DNA of 64,000 bases from Ipomoea triloba (lineage: Eukaryota; Streptophyta; Magnoliopsida; Solanales; Convolvulaceae), in NCBI RefSeq assembly GCF_003576645.1, contig NC_044918.1:29078660-29142659 (forward strand). Direction: 5' to 3'. Within the stretch, counting starts at the first letter, position 1, and the number at the start of each line of letters is the position of its first letter. Below, in pieces: positions 1 to 11,070 of this stretch. The notes under the pieces were generated by a model. That model was not told the origin of the DNA. It made no database searches and was given only the letters and a program-made list of their open reading frames with translations. The position numbers and the translations under genes are program-made.

Positions 1-80
<80 letters not shown>
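1..80. repeat. (TA)n microsatellite at window edge
   Basis: About 40 uninterrupted TA units open the window; the tract may continue upstream. Many elements in this window abut such tracts. Confidence 0.97.
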
Positions 81-83
<3 letters not shown>

Positions 84-118
84 TACAAATTTTAAAAATA
101 TATATATTTTTAAAAAAG

Positions 119-240
119 TCCGAGGGACCCGCCAACCCGCGTAGGACGGGTTAGAGTTTCTTAAATCCTAACCCACGGGCCTAGCGAGTTGGCCCGTAAA
201 AGCATGCCAGAAATTAGGCTCGGGTGGGACGGCGAGCTCG
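119..240. repeat. GC-rich repeat fragment
   Basis: An island of GC-rich sequence with repeated ACCCG/CGGGT words (acccgccaacccg, gacgggtt, ggcccg, cgggtggg) in AT-rich surroundings. The style resembles the ends of plant hAT MITEs such as the one at 33731-34338, but no terminal repeats or target duplication were found, so it is only a probable fragment. Confidence 0.35.
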
Positions 241-267
241 CTTTAACAATAATAGTTTTAGTTAAAA

Positions 268-666
268 GAGTTAATTCCATTTTTGGTCCTAGATTTATAG
301 GTGACATTCCACTTTTAGTCCTTTTTTTCAAAACATCCACTTTTGATTCTAGTATTATTGTGGCGTGACCATTTTTGGTCCTCCATCAACAAAACATTTT
401 AAATTTCGTCAAATACAAGAGCATTTCAGTCTTCAATTTTGATTTTGTTTTAAAAAAATAAACATAAAAAATATAGCGGGTCAACCTACTTTGTATAAAA
501 AAGATCAAAATGTCATTGTATTTAACAGCATTTTAATGATTTTCTTGACGAAGGACCAAAAATGGTCATGTCACAATAATACTAAGACCAAAAGTGGATG
601 TTTTGGAAAAAAAGGACTAAAAGTGGAATGTCACATATAAATCTATGACAAAAATGGAATTAACTC
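268..666. mobile_element. Mutator-like MITE with 9-bp target duplication
   Basis: A 399-bp foldback element. The left end begins GAGTTAATTCCATTTTTGG and the right end is its inverted counterpart ending GGAATTAACTC; the similarity runs inward for over 100 bp. It is flanked by perfect 9-bp direct repeats TAGTTAAAA at 259-267 and 667-675. A 9-bp duplication with long inverted repeats starting GAG is characteristic of Mutator-like elements. It has no coding capacity, so it is non-autonomous. A 73-codon frame crossing its right end is accidental. Confidence 0.9.
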
Positions 667-1723
667 TAGTTAAAATATACGGAGTAATATTTAAAATATA
701 TTATATTTTAGCAAAAAAGATTACATGTCTATCAACTCTTATTTCTTTGTGCAACGACATTTGGAATTCAATTGGGATCATAATTTTTTTTATGGGTTCA
801 AAACTTTTTAGAAGTAGTTTTAGAGTGATTATATATGCATGTGATACTCCTAGCTCCTATGCATAGTAGGCTTACTTGTCCTCTATATATTATTTAGGTG
901 TACCGTGTACGTTGTTGTAGTGAACATGTTCATTCGTTATATTGGCAATACAATGTGTATACTTTAAAGTTTAATTTATAGTATTAGATTTTAGCTTTAA
1001 TTAATTTAAGAGAAAAATTTAATTTTAATCTTTTAAGTTATAGAGAATGTCTAACTTCATATCCTAATTGACATGTCGCCCTCGCAGATGTGCCCCTTAA
1101 TTAGTCAGAAAAGCAATTTTCACTAATTTTACAAAAGTTAAAATAACCACTTGGTCCCTAATATATAACTAGAAGACACAAATCTATCTACTTTGATGGC
1201 TAATTAAGGGACACTACATTTGAAACTATATGTGTGTGTTCAAGTGTGGACACGTCTTAACGTAATCAAGTAATCAAATTTTTTTCCTGCATTTTATTTT
1301 TGATTTTTTTGGTTTACTGCAATGTAATATATACTCCGTAATATTTTTTTTTATTTTTTATATATATATTTTTTGTAAATTCTCTAACTGGATGTGGAGT
1401 GTTTTTGTATATTTTATTGTTGTATAAAGGTTTTTTTTTTTTGGTTGCTTTATTTGATTGCATAAAGGGTACAAAATCAATAGTTAAAAAAAAAGTGAAG
1501 AAGAAAGGTTAAAATATTTAATTTTGCATTTTTGCCCTCAATTTTAACATCTATTTAATATATATTTAATAGAAAGACCAAAATTGGTACAAAATCAATA
1601 GTTAAGGGACTAACTTTGGTCAAATTAAAAATTGAGGACAGAAATTGATAAAAATCAATAATCGAAGGACCATTTTTGAAATTAACTCTTTTGAGCTATT
1701 GAATTTTGCATTTGCACATCATT
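667..1723. other. AT-rich intergenic DNA with MITE remnant
   Basis: No gene is seen. The stretch at about 1500-1690 repeats the words 'aaggaccatttttg' and 'aattaactc' of the Mutator-like MITE at 268-666 and looks like one decayed arm of that family. The rest is homopolymer-rich AT sequence. Confidence 0.5.
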
Positions 1724-1738
1724 AGATACACTTTGTAT

Positions 1739-1848
1739 GTCAATGACTTTGTGATCTAATGGCATAAGTGACTCTCTCAAATAAAAAGTTATGAGTTTGA
1801 GCCCCATACTATATTATAACAGAATCAGTAGTACTAAAATGAAAAAGA
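1739..1848 (+). mobile_element. tRNA-derived SINE, decayed copy
   Basis: The copy begins 'gtcaatgactttgtgatcta', matching the box A region of the SINE family seen elsewhere in the window, has a degenerate box B (gagtttgagcccc), and ends with the family tail 'cagtagtacta' plus an A-rich tract. It is flanked by near-perfect 15-bp direct repeats AGATACACTTTGTAT (1724-1738) and AGATACACTTCGTAT (1849-1863), one mismatch, consistent with target-primed insertion and later drift. Confidence 0.8.
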
Positions 1849-2120
1849 AGATACACTTCGTATAGTTTATCATGATATATTTTTAAAGTTCATACATTCT
1901 TGCTTGGACGCCAATTCGCACACAATGAGCTATATATATCATCACCATTATCGTCATTTAATAATTAATTGATTACAAATCAACCTACTCGGATACCTTT
2001 ACGAAAATGACGTTGTTTTATTATTCAGCATGTTGGGAAACCAATGTTGCTATCAATTGGCACATGCATCGTGGACCTCTGTCGCCTGTCGTTGTGCTCG
2101 GATAGTTCGTTAAACCCAAA

Positions 2121-2126
<6 letters not shown>

Positions 2127-2173
<47 letters not shown>

Positions 2174-2190
2174 TAATAATAATAATAATG
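2127..2190. repeat. (AAT)n microsatellite
   Basis: About twenty AAT units, with one interruption near 2171-2175. It produces spurious Asn, Ile or Leu runs in all frames. Confidence 0.95.
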
Positions 2191-2400
2191 GATGATTTTA
2201 TCAGGACCGAGTCCATCATAAACTGAGTATGAAAGTACAGGACGAGGTAGGAAAGTAGTCGTACTATTGCTCAGGGCACTAGGTCCAAAGACAAAGCCTG
2301 AGATACTTATCAAAATGACAGTCTAAATAATAAATAAATAATATACAAGCTATAGTCCCTGCGAATAATATTAGTATTAATATTTATATTTTATATTTAG
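2189..2400. repeat. Dispersed repeat related to 58428-58625
   Basis: The stretch 'ggatgattttatcaggaccgagtccatcataaac' and following sequence (tagtactattgctcagggc, aggtccaaagacaaagcctgagata) match 58428-58625 at roughly 75-80% by eye. Both copies lie upstream of copia-type primer-binding sites. It may be part of a long terminal repeat or an independent repeat caught nearby. Confidence 0.55.
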
Positions 2401-2409
2401 TTAAATGTA

Positions 2410-3720
2410 TGGTGTAGAATATCTTGACTTAGCTTCCTATTGTACAAGAGAGTTATGTGTTTCCTTAGTCATATAGGACTGTATTATTCTATTGATTGAA
2501 TTAATGCAATTATGATAATCTCATCTGGTATCAGATAGCGATAGGACTCCCCTCTTTTCTTTCCCAACCTAACGATGTCGACCAATTCCTCTGAGCGTAC
2601 GGTGACTGCTGCTACCGTCACTGCTCTGGCACCCACCACCAACTCTCTTTTTGCGGCACATCACTTCGTGTCGATTAAACTAACCTCATCCAATTTTTTA
2701 TTCTGATGCACACAGCTCGTGCCCTTTCTCTGAGGCCAGGGCCTCCTCGGCTATGTGGATGGAGATCACCCGTGCGCACCGGCGACCATCCACATTGCTC
2801 CGGCCTCCGGTGAAGCAGCCTCCAGCGCGACCGCTGCCACCATGACGGTAAGCCTCGCGTACGCTGCCTAGGTTCACCAGGATCAATCGATCCTGTGCTT
2901 ATTGATCTCATCTCTCATAGACGAGGTAATGTACCTCGCTATTTGCCGCAACACCTCCAGAGCCGTAAGGTTATCCATCACGGCGGCGCTCGGCTCTTCC
3001 AATGTGCCCGGTGCCTTAATCTCCTTGCACAATTCCAGACTCTCCGCCAAGGTAATAGCTCGCCGAGGTAGTATCTCGGCAGGCGCAGCTGCTCGTGGAG
3101 GATCTCGCTTTGGCCGGACGCCCAGTGTCATTAGACGAACAAAATTTGTATGTCTTCCGAGGGCTTCGTCCAGAGTTTCGATCCATAGCGGTGTCTCTCA
3201 CCGTTTCCGGCACACCGGTAACAATTCCGCAACTATCGGATTTTTTACAGGCCCAGGAATTCATCTTCTCCAATGAATTTTCGTCGGAAACTGGCATGGT
3301 TATAGGCGCATCTCCAACGGCAATGTTCGTTGGCAGAGGAAGGCGACAGAACGACGATGGTGGTCGTGCGGTCAGTACTCTGGACAGAGGGGCGGTCTTC
3401 ATAATCGTGGGAGGAACGGACGTAGTAATAGTCCGCGTTTCCAGATATGCCGCTTGCATGGACATACGGCGGTGTACTGCTACAAACGCTACACTGGTCC
3501 CCCGCCCGCGCAGGCCAACGTCGTTGTTACTAGTGATGCATCTACCCTGACCGTCGTCGATGCGTGGTATCTGGATACAGGTGCTACGGCTCACACAACT
3601 CCTGACTCCACGATGCATTTGTTAACTATAAGTACGAGAAGTTGCAAGTATTTGAGAATCTAGAATCTCGTAGGTTATTCTGATGTTTGCTTCCCTCAAT
3701 TCAATGGCCTACCCATTAAC
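2410..3720 (+). pseudogene. Degenerate Ty1/copia retrotransposon, 5' part (gag to protease)
   Basis: A candidate LTR end (CA at 2522-2523) is followed by TC and a primer-binding site TGGTATCAGA at 2526-2535, complementary to the 3' end of initiator methionine tRNA. A gag start codon at 2575 leads into a typical copia N-terminus (SIKLTSSNFLF), then meets stops near 2704 and 2731 in otherwise conserved sequence. The rest of gag continues in shifted frames, including about 3095-3430. A zinc-knuckle-like segment at 3436-3485 has Phe where the first Cys should be (FQICRLHGHTAVYC). The protease motif DTGA follows at about 3570-3590. No integrase, reverse transcriptase or right LTR was found, so it is truncated and inactive. 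Its base composition is much richer in GC than the surroundings. Confidence 0.85.
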
Positions 3721-5373
3721 ACGGGTTGTGATCACCTCACCTTCAACTATTCCATTGAGATGGAACCAAGCACTACTATAAAATGAGTTATTTGCGTCTT
3801 TAGTAAACGACAATAGGAATCTTTATTGTTCTAGACGAGTAAAACTCAAATACAAAAAGTGTGTACTTTACGTGTCTTTATTTCTCCAGGTGTGTAAATT
3901 TTTTGGACAATATGCATCCGTACTAGTATTACTTGTATTTAAACAAATAAATACAATATAGACGTTTGTACTGTACTAGTATAGATGCCAATTGTTTGTT
4001 TTCAAAACATAAATGCAATAGCCATCTGTACCCATTAGTACAACGCGTATTATATTTTTTTTTTTGAGTGCGTATTATATTTTTTAAAAAAGTTTAAAAG
4101 ATACATTTGAGTGATTTATGACTACAAAAATTTGCAGAACAATGATCAATAAGCACATTTATACACAACATGTCAACATACGATATAAAGGATTATAAAA
4201 ATGGAGAAAAGGTAATTCTTTTGTGTGTTAGTTCTTCACATTGACTAGCTTTTGCACGATTTAGGTTGCACAACCACAACCATTGTTTTACCTACAATAA
4301 CCAATAAATAAATGCCAATGTTATTGAAATTCTAGTACAAGAGATCAAGTGTAACTATAAATGAAAATTTCTTGACAGCCACACTAATATCAATATATTG
4401 ATCTAACCAGCAACATAGCACAATAATATTTACAAGCATCACAAAAGCCAACTCCTATAAACTCAACCACCAGAACATGCCACTACAGTAGTTTCTCCTC
4501 TAGTACCCCATTACAAGTTAAATTTCTTAAATTGCATGTGATAAATTTCAGGACTGCAAAACTGCATCAGATCAGTACTAAACCACATGATAAATAACAA
4601 TACCTAAAACCTAGTATAAGATCATATATATATACACTGTATACAAGTCCCATTATTCTTTGTCAATCTGCTGAAAAAAAATCCCTAGCTAGTTGAAAAA
4701 TGCGACGATTTATGCACTGCAAATCTAAGTGTGTACAAAATGAGTACATTTATGCACCAAATTGTTGCCATACTGCTTTCTTCTTCATATATAGTATCTT
4801 GAATGCAAAATCTTTGCAAGAAATGGTCCATATAGCACATATTGTTCCAACACAACACTACACAATATCATACCTAATTATATTCCGAGAAAACTACATT
4901 TTGAAAATAACAAGGAAAGGAAAGTAGGAAACAACAAACTTTTTAGGTTTACCTTGTACAAGCCGAAGTTGTAGGCTGCTCCTTTTCTTTCTTTATTTAT
5001 TTTTTAATTTCTAGCTTAGGTTGCCTCATGCATTATTGTTTTAAGAATTGAACCTAATTTTTAAAACAAATTTGCAGTATTATTTTAAAGAAATTGAGTA
5101 TGGGCGCCTAGCGCCTATTGCCTCCTGCATTATTGTTTTTAAGAATTGACCCTAATTTTTAAAATAAATTTACAGTATTATTTTAATGAAATTGAGTATA
5201 TAATATAATATGGGGATCGGAACAATATAATACATAGTTAATTGTTTAGCCCAGCTTCAACATATCGGATCGAATCTCTTTATTAAATCCAAAAGCTCTT
5301 GCAAATCATGAATGATAATGGAATGGACATTATATTCTCAGACAATATAATATGTCAATTATTGAACTACATA
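3720..5373. other. Gene-free AT-rich stretch
   Basis: No gene or named element is recognised here. A 75-codon frame at 4700-4927 has no recognisable features. The only clear structure is the short tandem duplication at 5021-5200. Confidence 0.5.
5021..5200. repeat. Two-copy direct tandem repeat, about 83 bp each
   Basis: Copy 1 (about 5021-5102) and copy 2 (about 5118-5200) share 'gcattattgttttaagaatt', 'cctaatttttaaaa' and 'cagtattatttta', with about 90% identity. They are separated by a 15-bp spacer containing the small palindrome ggcgcctagcgcc. Confidence 0.85.
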
Positions 5374-6735
5374 CTATACTAGCCCTTGCAAATATTGTAT
5401 GAAATTGTCCACATACTCACTCATGAACCCTGGCCTGGTTAAAATTTTCTTCCACTTGCTGTGATTCTCCCTGACCAAACAACCAATCTGGTTATCACTA
5501 TCCATCACTGATTTCACCGCCTTGCAAATACTCTCCTTTGAAAACCACCCATTTTCATCCCTCTCCACCTCCACAGCCACTTTTAGTTCATCCGCCATGA
5601 GCCTAGTGTTCAAGCTTTGATCAAGAATGTTGGGCACAAACACTAATTGGCAATCACTCATCAAAGACTCCCACATCGATCCATACCCACAGTGATTCAC
5701 AAAGCAGCCGATGGATTTGTGGGCTAAAATCAGGCTTTGTGGGACCCAACCCCCATAAACCATTCCCCTGTTTTGGACCCTTTCTTGAAACCCCTCTGGC
5801 AGGGCTTCTTCGATGGAGGTTGTTCCCTTGGGCGGTTTGAGGGCGACGAGAAATGGGAGATTTGTTTGTTCTAGTCCTAATAGGAGTTGTTGAAATTGGG
5901 GTTTCTCGAGGACCCATTCGCTCCCGAATGCGCAGAAAACTACGGAGTTTGGCTTGAAATTTGTGAGCCAAATGGAGATTTTATCTTCCAGGGGGTCTTC
6001 TCTGGGCTCGGGCAAGACGGCGCCTATGCATAAGACGGGTTTTTTATATTGAGTTGCTAAGTAGTCGCAATAAATCCCTTCGGTTTCCTTGACGGTTCTC
6101 ACGGCTAATAGATCGCAGTTTCTTAGCCCCACCGCGCTTCGCCCGAAGAACTTTCGCAGCTCATCCGCGTGCGCGTTGGCGAACAGCGCCGCCTTGCGCG
6201 CTTCGTGTTCGCGGAGCGTCACGTTTGAAGACGAAGGGTACCCCGGCGGCGGCGTTAATATGTCCGCCGCCGTTAACGGCCGTCCTATACTCGCGGACAT
6301 GACCATTTTCAAGGCCGATGTGGTGGGGCTCATGACTTTGAAATACACCGTCTTGAACCCGATTTCGCGTGCTAAATCCGGGACCCAATAAGCGAAATCA
6401 AAGAAGACGAAATCCGGCTTATCCTTCTCGAGTATTGCCCTCACTTGGTCCTTGGTTCCGTCCATGGCGGCCGAGAGGACGAAAGAATCCTTGGCGTCCG
6501 CCGTGGTTTCCGCGCCCGGGGCCAGGCCGGGGACGGGCGGGAGCGTGAGAGCGTGGAAGGTTATGAGATGAGAGTGGCGATTATTAGCGAGTTTGGAGAT
6601 GACGTTGCTTGGGAGCAAGAAGGAAATGGTGTGGCCTCTTTTGGCGAATTCATTGGCGAGGTGAAGGAAGGGGATCATGTGGCCGTAGGCAAACCATGGG
6701 AACATGGCGATTTGGAGCTTTGAATTGTTCGGCAT
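5374..6735 (-). CDS. UDP-glycosyltransferase, UGT79-like (flavonoid/anthocyanin 3-O-glycoside sugar transferase family)
   Basis: This intact, intronless 453-residue family-1 glycosyltransferase has the GT-B fold. The N-terminal half binds the acceptor and the C-terminal half binds the UDP-sugar. Visible features are the catalytic His19 in FAYGHMIPFLHLAN, the partner Asp113 in FFDFAYW, and a 44-residue PSPG box from Trp330 to Gln373 with HCG at 348-350 and a terminal DQ. HCGYGSMWESL replaces the usual HCGWNS, as is typical of the UGT79 branch. That branch extends the sugar of flavonoid or anthocyanidin 3-O-glucosides (2''-O-glucosyl, xylosyl or rhamnosyl transfer) in the cytosol. Acceptor and donor cannot be fixed from sequence. 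I chose the start at 6735 (MPNNSKLQIAMFPW) because known enzymes begin there; an in-frame ATG at 6867 would add 44 residues unlike the family. No signal peptide is seen. The length is normal for the family. Confidence 0.93.
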   Translation of the reverse strand: MPNNSKLQIAMFPWFAYGHMIPFLHLANEFAKRGHTISFLLPSNVISKLANNRHSHLITFHALTLPPVPGLAPGAETTADAKDSFVLSAAMDGTKDQVRAILEKDKPDFVFFDFAYWVPDLAREIGFKTVYFKVMSPTTSALKMVMSASIGRPLTAADILTPPPGYPSSSNVTLREHEARKAALFANAHADELRKFFGRSAVGLRNCDLLAVRTVKETEGIYCDYLATQYKKPVLCIGAVLPEPREDPLEDKISIWLTNFKPNSVVFCAFGSEWVLEKPQFQQLLLGLEQTNLPFLVALKPPKGTTSIEEALPEGFQERVQNRGMVYGGWVPQSLILAHKSIGCFVNHCGYGSMWESLMSDCQLVFVPNILDQSLNTRLMADELKVAVEVERDENGWFSKESICKAVKSVMDSDNQIGCLVRENHSKWKKILTRPGFMSEYVDNFIQYLQGLV

Positions 6736-6960
6736 CTTGCTTGCTTGCGAGACTGAGATTTTGTTGATTGAGTGTTTATGTTTAGATGCCCACTGCACAC
6801 TAAATTTAGTGGTGACTTGAAGTTGAACACATTGATATAGGGTCCGAGGATTGAAGTCGTCTTGCATATTGCTTTACCGAATATATTTGGCGGATCTGCG
6901 GATGTGATGTGCTATGATATTATATTGTGTAAGGCGTGTGCTAACGTGTAAGGTTTGATC
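6736..6960 (-). promoter_or_regulatory. Leader and proximal upstream region of the UGT gene
   Basis: The 5' flank of the UGT gene. The part at about 6779-6960 is duplicated at about 7736-7960, sharing 'tttagtggt(a/g)acttgaagt', 'atctgcggatgtgat' and 'gctatgatattatat'. No convincing TATA box could be chosen because the region is generally TA-rich. Confidence 0.5.
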
Positions 6961-6999
6961 AAAAACTTCAGTGCATGTATGTGCATGATAACAGTTGAA

Positions 7000-7041
<42 letters not shown>

Positions 7042-7640
7042 CATACATATTCACATGCGGGTTGGTCACCCACTCACCCAATGCGGTAGTGCGGCTAAAT
7101 CTGTGCCATCCAATTGAATTAATCTAATGGAATTGCAGTTCGGGCATGTTAAGTGGGGTGTTTACCGGTGTTATGGTAATTTTAATATCTATATTACGTG
7201 AATTGAAATGGTGCATTTTAGTACATGGTGTGGTGCATTTTAATACATGTTGTGGTGCATTTTATTACGTATGTTGGTACATTAACTATGTTGTGGAATA
7301 ATGTGTTTTAATCCGTCTGCTGGTGCATTTTTATATGTATAATGGTGCGTAATTGTGTTGTGGAATGATGTGTTTTAATCCGTCCTCTGGTGCATTTTAA
7401 TATGTAGAATGATGCGTTTTATTACATATATTGATGAATTTTAGTGAATAGGTGCATTTGGTTATAGTGTGAAATTGTGTGTTTTATCAGTCCCCTGGTG
7501 CATTTTAGTACATAGAATGGCGTGTTTTGTAATATATATATATATATAGGGGTGTTCATGTGCGATCCGGTCATTAGGTGTGACCGTGCAACCTTTTTTC
7601 AGCCATTAGATTAGATCAAGTCATATATATATATATATAT
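7000..7640. mobile_element. (TA)n-bounded element with GTGCATTTTA minisatellite
   Basis: The body lies between a (TA)n tract at about 7003-7036 and shorter TA tracts at about 7535-7549 and 7623-7640. Left and right edges carry related sequences ('cacatgcgggttggtcac' and 'catgtgcgatccggtcat'). The interior, about 7190-7530, is a degenerate tandem array around 'tggtgcattttaatacatg'. It looks like a non-autonomous element targeted to TA microsatellites, as known for Micron elements in rice; the superfamily is not determined. Confidence 0.55.
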
Positions 7641-7735
7641 GGTTGGGTCAGCTGGCCCTAGGCTTAGAAGTTGCAATATGCAACGGCCAACTAGGGGTGA
7701 AAATAGGACGAGTCGAGCCGAGACTAGCTTTAGAA

Positions 7736-7960
7736 GTATTTATGTTTTGTACATTTAGTGGTAACTTGAAGTGAAACACGTTGATAAGCTCGGAGGACTG
7801 AACTGTTGCATATTACGTTACCAAATATGTTTAATGATCTGCGGATGTGATATGCTATGCTATTATATATGTGTAAGGTGTGTCCTATGATATTATATAT
7901 GTGTAAGGTGTGTGCTATCGTATTATATATGTGTAAGATACTAAGATATGTGCTATACAT
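7736..7960 (-). pseudogene. Duplicated UGT leader without its coding region
   Basis: This segment is homologous to the leader/upstream region of the neighbouring UGT gene (6779-6960), in the same order and orientation, but no glycosyltransferase coding sequence adjoins it. The distal part has expanded into a minisatellite of about 28 bp containing 'tattatatatgtgtaag' (about 7850-7975). It is probably the remnant of a tandem gene duplication or a local promoter duplication. Confidence 0.65.
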
Positions 7961-8206
7961 TGTATTATATATGTGTGAGTTATTATTTTCTATTTTGTTA
8001 TTAAATAATTAGAAACTGAGTTGATGTGACATTTAATATTTAGACCAATATAAAATGCTACTATATTTTGAAAAAAAATATTAATTTAGTTAGTTTTTTT
8101 TATTCATGCAATTATATTATATGCTGGTCATGATAAAATTTATATTCTCTTGAATAAGTTTGCCAAGAACAATGTTATATGCATGAAATTAAACTTTTAC
8201 TAACTG

Positions 8207-8313
8207 CCAAAGACCTTGTGGTCTAGTGGCACCCGGTGTCCCGGTGTATTTTGAGAAAGTAGCTATGAACAGATACTACATTGTAATAGAGTCAGTAGTA
8301 CTCAAAAAAGAAA
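8207..8313 (+). mobile_element. tRNA-derived SINE, internally deleted copy
   Basis: Box A is clear (cttgtggtctagtggcaccc). The box B region is missing, and the family tail follows (gagaaagtagctatgaacag ... atagagtcagtagtactc) with an A-rich end. Flanking 16-bp direct repeats AAACTTTTACTAACTG (8191-8206) and AAACTTTTACTCACTG (8314-8329) differ at one base. It sits just upstream of the Helitron. Confidence 0.87.
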
Positions 8314-8348
8314 AAACTTTTACTCACTGTTTTAAAATATGTGACTTA

Positions 8349-11070
8349 TCTATACTATTAATAAAAACAATATCCTCAACTTTAACTTGCCACCCAAAAC
8401 ACTCCTATACTATTAAGGATTGCGTAATATTTTAAAATATGGTAATACAATTCATTATGAAATATATTCGTCCCTACGTTCCAATTTGTAATACAATTCT
8501 GGATTAAAATTACTAATCGTAATAATACGGTACATATATTTCTCTGCAATGCAATCTATAAACAATATCCTCAACTTTAACTTTCCGCTCAAAACACTCC
8601 TATACTATTATGGATTGCGTAATATTTTAAAATATGGTAATACAATTTCTAACGAAATATATTCGTCTCTACGTTCCTATTCGTAATACAATTCTCGATT
8701 AAAATTACTAATCGTAATAATACAGAACATATATTTCTCTGCAATGCAATTTATACTATTAATAAAAACAATATTCTCAACTTTAACTTCCCGCCCAAAA
8801 CAGTCCTATACTATTAAGGATTGCGTAATGTTTTAAATATGGTAATACAATTCCTAATGAAATATATTCTTCCCTACGTTCCTATTCGCAATATAATTCT
8901 GGATTAAAATTACAAATCTTAATAATACAGTAGATATATTTCTCTGCAATGCAATCTATACTATTGATAAAAACAATATCCTCAGCTTTAACTTTCGCCC
9001 AAAACACTTCTATACTATTAAGGATTGTGTAATATTTTAAAATATGGTAATACAATTCCTAATGAAATGTATTCTTCCCTCCGTTCCTATTCGTAATAAA
9101 ATTCTGGATTAAAATTACTAATCGTAATAATACAGTACATATATTTTCTCTACAATGCAATCTATACTATTAATAAAAACAATATCATCAACTTTAACTT
9201 ACCGCCCAAAACACTCCTATACTATTAAGGATTGCGTAATATTTTAAAATATGGTAATACAATTCCTAATGAAATATATTCTTCCCTACGTTCCTATTCG
9301 TAATACAATTCTAGATTAAAATTACTAATCGTAATAATACAGTACATATATTTCTCTGCAATGCAATCTATACTATTAATAAAAACAATATCATCAACTT
9401 TAACTTACCGCCCAAAACACTCCTATACTATTAAGGATTGCGTAATATTTTAAAATATGGTAATACAATTCCTAATGAAATATATTCTTCCCTACGTTCC
9501 TATTCGTAATACAATTCTAGATTAAAATTACTAATCGTAATAATACAGTACATATATTTCTCTGCAATGAAATCTATACTATTAATAAAAACAATATCCT
9601 CAACTTTAACTTCCCGCCCAAAACACTCCTATACTATTAAATATTGCGTAATATTTTAAAATATGGTAATACAATTCCTAATGAAATATATTCGTCTCTA
9701 CGTTCCTATTCGTAATAGGATTGTGGATTAAAATTACTAATCGTAATAATACAAAACATATATTTCTCTACAATGCAATCTATACTATTAATAAAAACAA
9801 TATCCTCAACTTTAACTTCCCGCCCAAAACACTCCTATACGATTAAGGATTGCGTAATAGTTTAAAATATGGTAATACAGTTCCTAATGAAATATATTCT
9901 TCCCTACGTTCCTATTTGTAATACAATTCTGGATTAAAATTACTAATCGTAATAATACAGTAGATATATCTCTCTACAATGCAATCTATCTATACTATTA
10001 ATAAAAACAATATCTCCAACTTTAATTTTCCGCCCAAAACACTCCTATACTATTAAGGATTGCGTAATATTCCGCCCAAAACACTCCTATACTATTAAGG
10101 ATTGCGTAATATTTTAAAATAAACACTCCTATACTATTAAGGATTGCGTAATATTTTAAAATATGGTAATACAATTCCTAATGAAATATATTCTTCCCTA
10201 CGTTCCTATTCGTAATAAAATTCTGGATTAAAATTTTCCCTACGTTCCTATTCGTAATAAAATTCTGGATTAAAATTACTAATCGTAATAATACAGTACA
10301 TATATTTCTCTGCAATGTTACTAATCGTAATAATACAGTACATATATTTCTCTGCAATGCAATCTATACTACTTATACTATTAATAAAAACAATATCCTC
10401 AACTTTAACTTCCCACCCAAAACACTCCTATACTATTAAGGATTGCGTAATATTTTAAAATATGGTAATACAATTCCTAATGAAATATATTCGTCTCTAC
10501 GTTCCTATTCGTAATACAATTCTGGATTAAAGTTACTAATCGTTATAATACAGTAGATATATTTCTCTGCAATGCAATTTATACTATTAATAAAAACAAT
10601 ATCCTCAACTTTAACTTCCCGCTCAAAACACTCCTATACTATTAAGGATTGCGTAATATTTTAAAATATTGTAATACAATTCCTAATGAAATATATTATT
10701 CCCTACGTTCCTATTCGTAATAAAATTCTGGATTAAAATTACTAATCGTAATAATACAGTACATATATTTCTCTGCAATGCAATCTATACTACTTATACT
10801 ATTAATAAAAACAATATCCTCAACTTTAACTTCCCGCTCAACACACCCCTATACTATTAAGGATTGCGTAATATTTTAAAATATGGTAATACAATTCCTA
10901 ATGAAATGTATTCTTCCCTACGTCCTATTCGTAATACAATTCTGGATTAAAATTACTAATCGTAATAATACAATACATGTATTTCTCGGCAATGCAATCT
11001 ATACTATTAACAAAAACAATATCCTCAACTGCAATCTATACTATTAATAAAACCAATATCCTCAACTCTA
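8349..11070 (+). repeat. Tandem array of about 13 units, 206-bp period (Helitron 5' end)
   Basis: Unit starts (TCTATACTATTAATAAAA or variants) fall at about 8349, 8555, 8750, 8955, 9161, 9367, 9573, 9779 and 9985/9989; five of these are exactly 206 bp apart. After 10020 the array is rearranged, with short internal duplications (10060-10140, 10240-10340), and then continues at about 10376, 10569, 10796, 10990 and 11034. Every unit carries 'aacactcctatactattaag', 'ggattgcgtaatatttt' and 'ttcctattcgtaat'. Unit sequences look about 90-97% alike by eye. No open reading frame persists through it. Confidence 0.95.

Noticed and set aside
2025..2313. Three frames with poly-Leu, poly-Asn or poly-Ile
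   Set aside because: They are translations of the (AAT)n tract.
3016..3618. A 200-codon antisense frame
   Set aside because: It is the shadow of the copia gag/protease on the plus strand; no plausible product.
8349..11070. CRISPR-like regular array
   Set aside because: The repeated unit is the whole 206-bp period without unique spacers, the host is a plant, and unit starts coincide with a Helitron terminus.
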